A DNA stretch of 64,000 nt from UBA2988 sp965237965 (lineage in GTDB: Bacteria > Gemmatimonadota > Gemmatimonadetes > Longimicrobiales > Gaopeijiaceae), in NCBI GenBank assembly GCA_965237965.1, contig CBDEGT010000002.1, positions 992,001 through 1,056,000 on the forward strand, in the 5' to 3' direction. Positions 16,989-24,536 of the stretch are shown here, in pieces (the stretch's first letter is position 1; every line of letters starts with the position of its first letter). The notes below the pieces were generated by a model. It was not told the origin of the DNA and searched no databases. It saw nothing but the letters and a program-made list of their open reading frames with translations. A program made the position numbers and the translations under genes.

Positions 16989-18929
16989 CTAGCCAAGCGC
17001 CCGGATCCTCTCCTCGCTCCGCTCCCACTCCGCCATAAGCTGATCAACTTCAGAGGACAGTCCGGCGCGCTCCTTCTCGAGGCGCCGGATCTCGTCTTTG
17101 GCTGACCCGTCGTAGAATGTGGGTTCGGCGAACATGTCGTCGATCTCGGCGACCCGGGCCTCCGCGGCCTCGATCAGGTGCATCAGCTCGGTGTGTCGAT
17201 CCTGCGCGACCTTCTTCTCGCGCGCGGCCGCACTAGGGGGAGGTTTCGGGGATCCCACCGCGGGAGCAGCTGAGGCGCCCTTTTTCGCCTTCTTCTCGGT
17301 CTTGGCCTTGAGTACCACGCGCTCGACGTCTAGCCGATCGTCGCCGCTGAACGCGACGTACTCCTCGTAGTTGCCCTGGTAGTCGGTGATCCCGTCCGGC
17401 TCGATGCCCACGATCCTGGTCGCGAGCTGATTGACGAACCACCGGTCGTGCGAGACGAGAATCAGCGTGCCCGTATAGTCCTTGAGCCCTTCGACGAGAG
17501 CCTCGATCGACTCGAGATCCAGGTGGTTGGTGGGCTCGTCCAGCACGAGCACGTTGGGCCGGTTGAGTGCAAGCCTCGCGAACACGAGCCGCGCGGCCTC
17601 GCCCCCCGAGAGCGCCGAAAGCTTCTTCTTCGGGTCGTCTCCCGTGAAGAGCATGAGCGCCAGCCGTCCGCGCACCCAGCCGATGTCCTTGTCCGGACAG
17701 TGCCGCGCGAGCCAGTCGTAGGCCGTGGCGCTCGGGTCTCCCAGCTGCTCTCGGTGGTCCTGAGCGAAGTAGGCGGGATGGGTTTCGTATCCCCACTCGA
17801 CCTCACCCGAGTCGGGGACGACTTCACCCATGACGATTTTGAGCAGGGTGGACTTGCCGATCCCGTTTGGCCCCATGATCGCGAGTCGGTCACCCCTGCG
17901 AACGAGCAGGTCGATCCCACGCAGCACCTGCTTCTCGCCGTACGCCTTGCTGACACCCTTCACCGTGAACACGTCGCGCCCGCTGGAGCGCCATTCCTCG
18001 AATGAGAATGTGGGGTAGCGGCGCGAGCTCTGTGGCAGCTCTTCCACGCCCTCGAGCATCTTCTCGATGATCTTGGCCTTGCTCTGCGCCTGTCGCGCCT
18101 TGGAGGCTTTCGCCTTGAAGCGGTTCACGAAGTCCTGCTGGCGCGAGATTTCCTTCTCCTGTCCCGCGATCTCCTTCTCGCGACGGTCCCGGTCCAGCTT
18201 CTTCGACTCGAGGAAGACGCTGTAGTTGCCGTGGTACTTGGTGACGTTTTCGTAGTCGACGTCCAGGATATGGGTCGCGATACCGTCCAGGAACTCGTGG
18301 TCATGGGAGATCACGACGACCGGGCCCGGGAAGTCCCGCATGAATCCCTCGAGCCAACGAATCGAGAGGATGTCGAGGTGGTTTGTGGGTTCGTCCAGCA
18401 ATAGCACGTCCGGTGCACTCGCGAGCACCTGCGCCAGCAGCACGCGCAGCTTGAATCCGCCCGACAGGGTGGAGAGGGGCTGGTGGTGGACGAATCCGGG
18501 CAGCCCGAGCCCGTCGAGGATGGCCGCAGCGCGCGACTCGGCGGTGTAGCCGTCACGGTTCTGCACGATCTCCTCGAGCTCCCCGAACCGCTCGGTATCG
18601 AAGCTCTCGTGTGCCCGCGCGAGCAGCGCTTCCTTCTCCTGCATCGCCTGCCATAGCTCGCCATCGCCCATCATCGCGACGTCGAGGATGCGCTCGTCCC
18701 GGTACAGGAATTGGTCCTGGCGGAGCGTGCCCAGACGGAGCCGCTTGGGAACGGAGACCGATCCCTCGCTCGCCTCCACGTCACCGGTGAGGACGTTGAG
18801 GAGCGTGGTCTTTCCCGACCCGTTCGCGCCGATCAGCCCATAGCGCTCTCCCGCGTTGAGCTGGAAGGTCGCGTTTCGGAACAGGGTCCGGTCCCCGAAA
18901 GACTTGCCAAGGTTGTTGACGGAAATCAT
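16989..18929 (-). CDS. ABC-F family ATPase (ribosome-associated type)
   Basis: A 646-aa soluble protein with two ABC domains and no membrane segments. First Walker A GANGSGKTT and signature LSGGFKLR; the linker (about 240-310) is highly charged (DRDRREKEIAGQEKEISRQ). Second Walker A GPNGIGKST, signature LSGGEAARLV and Walker B VLVLDEPTNHLD. The C-terminal 90 residues form a Lys/Glu coiled coil as in Uup/EttA relatives. ABC-F proteins act on the ribosome during translation stalling. Start ATG 18929 (MISVNNLGKSFG) is preferred over an upstream in-frame codon. Confidence 0.88.
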   Translation of the reverse strand: MISVNNLGKSFGDRTLFRNATFQLNAGERYGLIGANGSGKTTLLNVLTGDVEASEGSVSVPKRLRLGTLRQDQFLYRDERILDVAMMGDGELWQAMQEKEALLARAHESFDTERFGELEEIVQNRDGYTAESRAAAILDGLGLPGFVHHQPLSTLSGGFKLRVLLAQVLASAPDVLLLDEPTNHLDILSIRWLEGFMRDFPGPVVVISHDHEFLDGIATHILDVDYENVTKYHGNYSVFLESKKLDRDRREKEIAGQEKEISRQQDFVNRFKAKASKARQAQSKAKIIEKMLEGVEELPQSSRRYPTFSFEEWRSSGRDVFTVKGVSKAYGEKQVLRGIDLLVRRGDRLAIMGPNGIGKSTLLKIVMGEVVPDSGEVEWGYETHPAYFAQDHREQLGDPSATAYDWLARHCPDKDIGWVRGRLALMLFTGDDPKKKLSALSGGEAARLVFARLALNRPNVLVLDEPTNHLDLESIEALVEGLKDYTGTLILVSHDRWFVNQLATRIVGIEPDGITDYQGNYEEYVAFSGDDRLDVERVVLKAKTEKKAKKGASAAPAVGSPKPPPSAAAREKKVAQDRHTELMHLIEAAEARVAEIDDMFAEPTFYDGSAKDEIRRLEKERAGLSSEVDQLMAEWERSEERIRALG

Positions 18930-19027
18930 GGGCCGGAAGCTAACCGGGATCGCCTCCAACTGAACCCGTCACGCATGATGGCACGGGCGGGTAGTCCCAT
19001 CGGCCGGGCCGCCACATATCTTGCCGC

Positions 19028-19991
19028 ATGCGCGGAGCCCCTGACCCGTCCCTTTCTCCCGCCGTCCCCGAGCGGCGCGCGCGCCCCCGGGGGCGGGTCG
19101 CCACAGTGGTCCTGGTGGGGGTCGGCCTCGGGATCGTCGGCCTGATTCTGTGGCCGTTTCTTCCCGGGCTGGTGCTGGCGGCGGTGCTGGCGACGCTGTG
19201 TAACCCGTTGCACCGCCGGGTCGAAGCACGCATCGGGCTTCCGAGCGTCGCCGCAATGGTGAGCACGCTCGCCGTCGTCCTCCTTCTGCTGCTCCCGCTC
19301 TCCGCCCTCGCGGTGGCCGTGGGGACCCAGGCGGTCCGCGGGATTCAGCTCATCTCCGGGGCTGGTGCGCGGTTCGGAGAAGCGGGCGACGGCCTCACTG
19401 GGCTGCTCATGGCGGTCGCGGGGCGCTTCGGGATCGATCCGGCGACCGTGGCTCCATTGATCGCGACCCAGCTCGAGCGGCTGGCCAGCCTGCTCGCCAG
19501 CCGCACGCTGGGCTTCCTCTCCGGAATCGGCGGGTGGCTGCTCCAGCTCGGCGTCGCCCTGGTGACCCTATTCTACCTGCTCCGCGACTGGCCAGAGCTC
19601 CTCTCCAGGCTCCGCCGCTTGATCCCGCTGGAGCCCGAGCGCGTCGACCAGATGCTGCGGCGCGCCCGCGGCCATTCAACGCCAGGAAGATGGCGGCGGG
19701 AACCCACACGGCCGGCGGCCCGGCACGATGGACAACCTGCTGCGGGCCGTGTTCGTGGGAGGGCGCGCACGCGTGCACTCGCTCGTGGTGTTCCTGAGCG
19801 TGCTGGGCGGCCTGTTCCTGTTCGGCGCGGTGGGTGTCGTGGCCGGCCCGGTCCTTTTCGTGCTCGCGCTCCTGGCTCTCGAGATGGGCCAGCTCACGGC
19901 AGAGGCGGCCGAGCGCCGGGCTACGGTAACGCCACCGGAGGCTCCGCCCGTCACAGGATCGGCGCCACCGCCTTCGTCGCCGGCTCCATGA
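19028..19991 (+). pseudogene. AI-2E family permease gene, disrupted by internal inversion and deletion
   Basis: The first part (19028 to about 19670) encodes an AI-2E/PerM-type membrane protein up to PERVDQMLRRAR. The last part is in another frame from about 19719: GTMDNLLRAVFVGG..., the conserved C-terminus of the same family, ending at 19991. Between them, 19671-19721 encodes the family motif PPAVWVPAAIFLALNG on the opposite strand. About 75-80 residues before this motif and about 14 after it are missing. The gene is therefore broken by a ~50-bp inversion with flanking deletions; no full-length protein can be made. Intact family members export small molecules or act in Na+/H+ antiport. Confidence 0.8.
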
Positions 19992-20125
19992 GCCACTCCC
20001 ACAACGGGCGCGCCGCGTGGATCACCTTCTCTCCCGTCTACCCGACGCGTGGGACGCGAGCCTTGATCGTGTGGAGGACCGCTACGGCTCCGACCGTCAT
20101 CCGCTGCTCGGTGTCGTGAGGTTGG

Positions 20126-21109
20126 GTGCCTAGGCTCAGGACGGTAGCATCGCACCGGATTCGCGAGGTGGATTCGCTCGGTTCTGAGTTTCTGCCGGGC
20201 ACGACGGGGGCCGTCTTACTCCTCGCGCTGTTCGCCGCGACGGCTCCGATCGCCGAAGCGCAAACGTCGGCGGCGGCCTCGGTGGAGGCGCCCTCCGCGA
20301 TCGACGTGACCTGGTCGCCGGAACAGCCCGTGGTCGGGACCCTGTTCGTCGTGCGCGTTCGGACGCTCGATGGGGCCGCGGAGCCCCCCACACTGACGGG
20401 CCGCTTCGGCGGAGAGTCGCTCCATTTCCAAAGACGGGAGGGTGCGCCGATCTGGTCGATCGCGGCGGTTCCGATCGACGCGAGCGGCCCGCTCGAGCTC
20501 GAGCTCGACGTGCGCTGGGCGGACGGCCGTACCGAGGCGCTCCGGCGTGACGTTCCGCTCGGCGACGGGAGCTATCGGATGGAGCGGCTGGCCGTCGCGC
20601 CGGAGTACGGCTCGCCGCTCTCCCCGGAGCTTCAGCGACGCACCCAGGAGGAGTCCGCTCGCGCGATGGGCGTGGCGCGAGCCGCGCACGGAACTGCGGC
20701 GCTCTGGACATCGGGCGCCTTCGAGCTGCCGCGCGCCGGACGCGTAACGAGCGGATTCGGAAATGAACGCGAGTTCAACGGGCAGGTGCAGAGCCGCCAC
20801 ATGGGCACGGATTTCGACGGGGACGTCGGCGACCCGGTGCTGGCGCCTGCGGATGGAGTCGTGAAGATCGTGGATCGGTTCTACCTGGGCGGCAACGTGA
20901 TCTATCTCGACCACGGCGGTGGGCTGTCGACGGCTTACCTCCATCTCACGGAGGCACTCGTCGCCCCGGGCGACACCGTGCGCTCCGGCCAGCGCATCGG
21001 CAGCGTCGGTGCGACTGGCCGGGTGACGGGACCGCATCTACACTGGATCGTGCGCTACGGCTCGGTGACGGTCGATCCGGTCAGCCTAGTGGATCTGCGT
21101 ATCCCCTAA
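20126..21109 (+). CDS. M23 family metallopeptidase (LytM type)
   Basis: A 327-aa exported protein. A hydrophobic signal segment (GAVLLLALFAATAPIAEAQ) is followed by a beta-rich N-terminal domain (about 60-200) and a C-terminal M23 domain. Zinc ligands are clear: HMGTDFDG (HxxxD), and GPHLHW (HxH). VLAPADGVV and YLHLTEALV are the usual surrounding motifs. It should cut peptidoglycan cross-links in the periplasm, or bind murein. The start is uncertain: GTG 20126 gives a positively charged n-region; GTG 20168 is an alternative. Confidence 0.85.
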   Translation: MPRLRTVASHRIREVDSLGSEFLPGTTGAVLLLALFAATAPIAEAQTSAAASVEAPSAIDVTWSPEQPVVGTLFVVRVRTLDGAAEPPTLTGRFGGESLHFQRREGAPIWSIAAVPIDASGPLELELDVRWADGRTEALRRDVPLGDGSYRMERLAVAPEYGSPLSPELQRRTQEESARAMGVARAAHGTAALWTSGAFELPRAGRVTSGFGNEREFNGQVQSRHMGTDFDGDVGDPVLAPADGVVKIVDRFYLGGNVIYLDHGGGLSTAYLHLTEALVAPGDTVRSGQRIGSVGATGRVTGPHLHWIVRYGSVTVDPVSLVDLRIP

Positions 21110-21453
21110 GGCTTAGCCCGGGATTCGCATGCGCCGTCGATCCCGGTGGTGTCCCATCCCCGCTCTCGGTCGCTTCCTCCAGTTCTGCCCGATTCCCCCA
21201 CGTCCACCCGGTCTCGCCTGGTTCCGTGCGGTGCCGTCCAGTTTTGGCGACCCGGTTCCGTCGGGCCGCTGAGACGTTGGCGGCGCGATTGACGGAGGCA
21301 CTCCGCACACCTACACATTCGACCTGATGAAGACCGTGTGCCACACTCTGCGCTTCGGCTCCGTTCGACTCGGCGGTTCATGGCCGAATCGAGGGTAGGG
21401 GATCCCGGCGCGGCGTCCGGTCCGCTGGAGCCGGAGCGGGCATCCGGCCCGGA
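21110..21453 (+). other. Long intergenic region upstream of pheA
   Basis: This 344-bp stretch between the M23 gene and a strong terminator holds no convincing gene. Two short frames exist: 21129-21272 (47 aa, four Phe) and 21327-21398 (23 aa, MKTVCHTLRFGS..., one Phe). Neither shows the run of Phe codons expected of a pheA leader peptide. The 21170-21270 part is a degenerate, ACCGGG-rich low-complexity sequence on the minus strand. Confidence 0.5.
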
Positions 21454-21485
21454 GAGGCCCTCCCCGTGGGGGAGGGCCTCTTTTC
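21454..21485 (+). terminator. Intrinsic terminator 64 bp upstream of pheA; possible attenuator
   Basis: GAGGCCCTCCCC and GGGGAGGGCCTC form a perfect 12-bp stem with a GTG loop, followed by TTTTCT. It is 345 bp after the M23 stop and just before pheA, a position typical of attenuators. No Phe-rich leader peptide or strong alternative pairing was found, so simple termination of upstream transcription is equally possible. Confidence 0.75.
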
Positions 21486-21549
21486 TGGTGGACCGGTGAG
21501 AGCGCCTGGGGACCACAGGGGACTGTTCTGACAGGGGGCGACGCATAGG

Positions 21550-22725
21550 ATGAGCGCGGCAGAAAAGGAGAAGCGTACGCCCCGGGTAGCATTCCAGGGC
21601 GAGCCCGGCGCCTACAGCGAGGAGGCCGCGCAAACCTGGTTCGGGGACGCAGTCGAGACGGTGCCCTGCCGAGGGTTCCGCGAGGTGGCTCGCGCGGTTG
21701 CGGCGGGCGAGGCGGAGTACGGCGTGCTTCCGGTCGAGAACACCCTGGCCGGCTCGGTGGGGCCCGCGCTGGACGCTTTGCTCGAGACCGACCTCGAGGT
21801 CGAGGGCGAGGTGGTACGCCCGATCCGACACTGCCTGATGGCCATGCCCGGGACCACGGCGGAGGTGCTCGGGAAGGTGATGTCGCACCCGGTCGCGCTC
21901 GCCCAATGCCTGCGGTTCTTCGCGGACCGTCCCGACATCGAGGCGGTAGCGGTGCACGACACCGCGGGTGCAGCACGGCTGGTCGCCGAGAGTGGCGACC
22001 CCGCGGTGGGTGCGCTCGCGTCCGAGGCCGCGGCGCGGCGCCACGGGCTGGAGGTGCTCGCCCGGGATCTTCAGGACCGCCCCGACAACAGCACGCGCTT
22101 CTACGTGGTTGCCCCTCCCGGGCGCGCGGGAGCCGTCCCGGCGCTCGCGCACCCCAAGAGCCTGGTGGTGTTCGAGACCGGCGACCGGCCCGGCGCGCTG
22201 GTCGAGGTGCTCCAGGTGTTCGCCCGCAGGGGGCTCAACCTCTCTCGGCTGGAGTCCCGGCCGGGGAGGCTTCCCTGGACCTACCGGTTCGTGGCCGAGG
22301 TGACCGCGGACATGCGCGCGGGCGAGGCGGCGGCCGGGCTGGAGGAGGTCCGCTCGCGGGCGATGACCGTCGTGGTGCGGGGCCCGTTCGCAGCGGCGGC
22401 AGGCATCGCCCCGGAGGACCGGGGGGCCGCGGACGTCCCGGTGCCCGAGATGGAGCCCTGGCAGGACCGTCTCGAGCGAACTCGGAACGCCATCAACGAT
22501 GTGGACGAGGCTCTCGTCCGGGTCCTCGCCGAGCGCCTGCGACTGGCCCGCCGTGCGCAGGCCCTCCGGAAAGAGGGCGGGATGGGCGGGGTCGATCCGG
22601 GTCGGGAGGCCAAGGTGCTCCGCCGCGCTGGGGAGTTGGCCCGCAAGTCGGCCCTCCCCGAGGAGCCGATCCGGGACGTCTTCTGGCGAATCGTGGCGCT
22701 CTGTACGCCCAAGCAGGACCCTTGA
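21550..22725 (+). CDS. pheA: Prephenate dehydratase - ACT - chorismate mutase fusion
   Basis: A 391-aa bifunctional enzyme for phenylalanine synthesis. Order: prephenate dehydratase (about 12-190; FQGEPGAYSEEAA, VLPVENTLAGSV, DNSTRFYVV with the catalytic Thr), ACT domain (about 204-275; DRPGALVEVLQVF and LSRLESRP, the Phe-binding motifs), and an AroQ-type chorismate mutase (about 308-385; RLERTRNAINDVDEALV, LRLARRAQALRKE). E. coli PheA has the mutase first, so the order here is reversed. The last codon and TGA lie inside the -35 box of the downstream leu/ilv promoter. Confidence 0.9.
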   Translation: MSAAEKEKRTPRVAFQGEPGAYSEEAAQTWFGDAVETVPCRGFREVARAVAAGEAEYGVLPVENTLAGSVGPALDALLETDLEVEGEVVRPIRHCLMAMPGTTAEVLGKVMSHPVALAQCLRFFADRPDIEAVAVHDTAGAARLVAESGDPAVGALASEAAARRHGLEVLARDLQDRPDNSTRFYVVAPPGRAGAVPALAHPKSLVVFETGDRPGALVEVLQVFARRGLNLSRLESRPGRLPWTYRFVAEVTADMRAGEAAAGLEEVRSRAMTVVVRGPFAAAAGIAPEDRGAADVPVPEMEPWQDRLERTRNAINDVDEALVRVLAERLRLARRAQALRKEGGMGGVDPGREAKVLRRAGELARKSALPEEPIRDVFWRIVALCTPKQDP

Positions 22726-22751
22726 CACCCGTCGGGGCCAGCGTCTAACCT
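22722..22751 (+). promoter_or_regulatory. Sigma70-like promoter of the leu/ilv operon
   Basis: TTGACA (22722-22727) is a perfect -35 box, followed by an 18-bp spacer and TAACCT (22746-22751) as -10. Transcription should start near 22758, about 30 nt before the leader peptide. The -35 box contains the stop codon of pheA. Confidence 0.7.
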
Positions 22752-22788
22752 TCGCCTTCGGTCCTTTCAAGCGACGAGCGAACGCATC

Positions 22789-22896
22789 GTGACCTGGCAC
22801 GCCGGCTTCCTTAGCAGCTTCCTCCTCGTACTCCTGGCCCTTATCGGGAGGAGTCGAGAGGGCCGCTACGTGCCCGCGACGATCCGGACGAGCTGA
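22789..22896 (+). CDS. Leu/Val/Ile-rich leader peptide of the leu/ilv attenuator
   Basis: A 35-aa ORF with GTG start. Codons 8-19 encode L-S-S-F-L-L-V-L-L-A-L-I: six Leu codons, one Val, and one Ile. It starts ~30 nt after the predicted transcription start and ends 27 nt before the terminator hairpin. The peptide itself probably has no function; ribosome stalling on Leu (and Val/Ile) codons would sense aminoacyl-tRNA. Codons 23-26 contain GAGAGGGCC (22856-22864), which is exactly complementary to the left terminator arm, so the position of the ribosome would decide the RNA fold. Confidence 0.8.
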   Translation: MTWHAGFLSSFLLVLLALIGRSREGRYVPATIRTS

Positions 22897-22931
22897 CCGG
22901 ACCAGGACGCGACCAAGCGAAAGGCCCTCTC
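22856..22931 (+). promoter_or_regulatory. Antiterminator pairing of the leu/ilv attenuator
   Basis: GAGAGGGCC at 22856-22864 pairs perfectly (9 bp) with GGCCCTCTC at 22923-22931, which overlaps the left arm of the terminator. GGCCC at about 22836-22840 could pair with GGGCC at 22860-22864, giving the protector hairpin of a classical three-way attenuator. Pairing is read from the sequence; its use is inferred. Confidence 0.7.
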
Positions 22932-22952
22932 CCGGAGCGGAGAGGGCTTTTT
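22924..22952 (+). terminator. Attenuator terminator upstream of leuA
   Basis: GCCCTCTCC (22924-22932) and GGAGAGGGC (22939-22947) form a perfect 9-bp stem with a 6-nt loop, followed directly by TTTTT. It lies between the leader peptide and leuA, and 28 bp before the leuA start. It should stop transcription when branched-chain aminoacyl-tRNAs are plentiful. Confidence 0.88.
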
Positions 22953-22979
22953 CGTTTGACCCCCATGGAGACAGGAAGC

Positions 22980-24536
22980 ATGGAGAAGATCCTGGTGTTC
23001 GACACCACCCTGAGGGATGGCGAGCAATCCCCGGGTGCCACCATGACGACGCCCGAGAAGGTGCGGGTGGCGCAGGAGCTCGAAGCCCTAGGCGTCGACA
23101 TCATCGAGGCAGGCTTCCCCATCAGCTCGCCCCAGGAGTTCGAGGGGGTGATTCAGGTGACCCAGGCGGTCGAGAGGCCGATCGTTGCGGCGCTGGCACG
23201 CGCGACAACCGCGGACGTGGACAAGGCGGCCGAAGCGCTCAAGCATGCAGCCAACCCGCGCATCCACACGTTCCTGGCCACATCGGATCTTCACCTCGAA
23301 CGCAAGCTCAAGATCAATCGTGACGAGGCCCTGCGCCGGATCGAGCGCGCGGTCTCACGCGCGTGTCAGCAGATCGACGACGTGGAGTTCAGCGCAGAGG
23401 ACGCGACCAGGAGTGAGCTGGACTTCCTGTGCCGGGCCGTCCAGGTGGCGGTCGACGCGGGGGCGAAGACGATAAACCTGCCGGATACGGTGGGCTATGC
23501 GCACCCCGCCGACATTGAGGGCATGCTGCAGGCGGTGCGAGCGAACGTGACGGGCATCGACGGTGTCGTGCTCTCGGTGCACTGCCATGACGATCTTGGC
23601 CTCGCGGTGGTGAACTCGCTCATCGGGATCGAGAACGGGGCTCGTCAAGTCGAGTGCACGGTGAACGGAATCGGAGAGCGGGCGGGCAACGCTTCTCTTG
23701 AGGAGATCGTGATGGCGCTGCGCGTGCTGCCGCGCTACTACGATCGGTTCTTCACCGACATCGTCACGGAGCAGCTGTGTCCCGCGAGCGAGATGCTCGC
23801 GCACGTGACCGGGATCCGACCGCAGCCCAACAAGGCGATCGTTGGCGCGAACGCGTTCGCGCACGAGGCCGGCATTCATCAGGACGGGCTGCTCAAGGAT
23901 CGCCGGACCTACGAGATCATGACGCCCGAGTTGGTGGGCGCACGCGGCACGCGGCTCGTGCTCGGCAAACACTCGGGCCGCCACGCTCTCGCTCGCCGCT
24001 ATGCGGAGCTCGGCTACGACCTGTCCAACGCCGAGCTCGACAGGGCATACGATCTCTTCGTCCTGCTCGCTGACCGCAAGAAGGTGGTGCACGACGAGGA
24101 CCTGCTCGCGATCTACTTCGAGGGCACGATGGAAGACGCTCCACGAGCCTTCAAGCTCGAGCACCTGGACGTACGCTGCGGGCGCAGTCCTTCGGAGGCA
24201 GTGGTGCGAGTCACACACAACGACGGACCGGTCAAGGAGGCGCGCTCAACCGGGGACGGGCCGATCGACGCGACCTTTTCTGCAATCGGTGAGCTGGCGC
24301 CATGGGAGATGCGACTGGAGGAGTTCACGATCCAGGCGGCCGGAGGCGGCAAGGACGCGGTGGGCGAGGTGCACCTGACCGTGCGGGTGGGCGGAAACGC
24401 GTTCGGGGGTAGGGCCGCTTCCACGGACATCGTGGACGCGGCCGCGAGAGCACTGCTCAATGCGCTCGACAAGGCCGACCACGCACGCGACCTCGAGGCC
24501 AGGGCGTTCGCGAGGATGGATCTGTGGGCGGTCTGA
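22980..24536 (+). CDS. leuA: 2-isopropylmalate synthase
   Basis: A 518-aa enzyme condensing 2-oxoisovalerate with acetyl-CoA, the first committed step to leucine. The TIM barrel (about 5-270) has DTTLRDGEQSPG, LPDTVGYAHP and the metal-binding HCHDDLGLAVVNS; NGIGERAGNASLEE follows. The C-terminal LeuA dimer/allosteric domain (about 370-500) is complete, so leucine feedback is expected. ATG 22980 (MEKILVFDTT) has GGAG 9 nt upstream and is preferred to ATG 22965, which sits next to the terminator T-tract without an SD. Heads a nine-gene operon. Confidence 0.93.
   Translation: MEKILVFDTTLRDGEQSPGATMTTPEKVRVAQELEALGVDIIEAGFPISSPQEFEGVIQVTQAVERPIVAALARATTADVDKAAEALKHAANPRIHTFLATSDLHLERKLKINRDEALRRIERAVSRACQQIDDVEFSAEDATRSELDFLCRAVQVAVDAGAKTINLPDTVGYAHPADIEGMLQAVRANVTGIDGVVLSVHCHDDLGLAVVNSLIGIENGARQVECTVNGIGERAGNASLEEIVMALRVLPRYYDRFFTDIVTEQLCPASEMLAHVTGIRPQPNKAIVGANAFAHEAGIHQDGLLKDRRTYEIMTPELVGARGTRLVLGKHSGRHALARRYAELGYDLSNAELDRAYDLFVLLADRKKVVHDEDLLAIYFEGTMEDAPRAFKLEHLDVRCGRSPSEAVVRVTHNDGPVKEARSTGDGPIDATFSAIGELAPWEMRLEEFTIQAAGGGKDAVGEVHLTVRVGGNAFGGRAASTDIVDAAARALLNALDKADHARDLEARAFARMDLWAV

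Noticed and set aside
21129..21272. 47-aa frame with four Phe as a pheA leader peptide
   Set aside because: Phe codons are scattered rather than in a run and the stop is 180 bp before the terminator, too far for attenuation.
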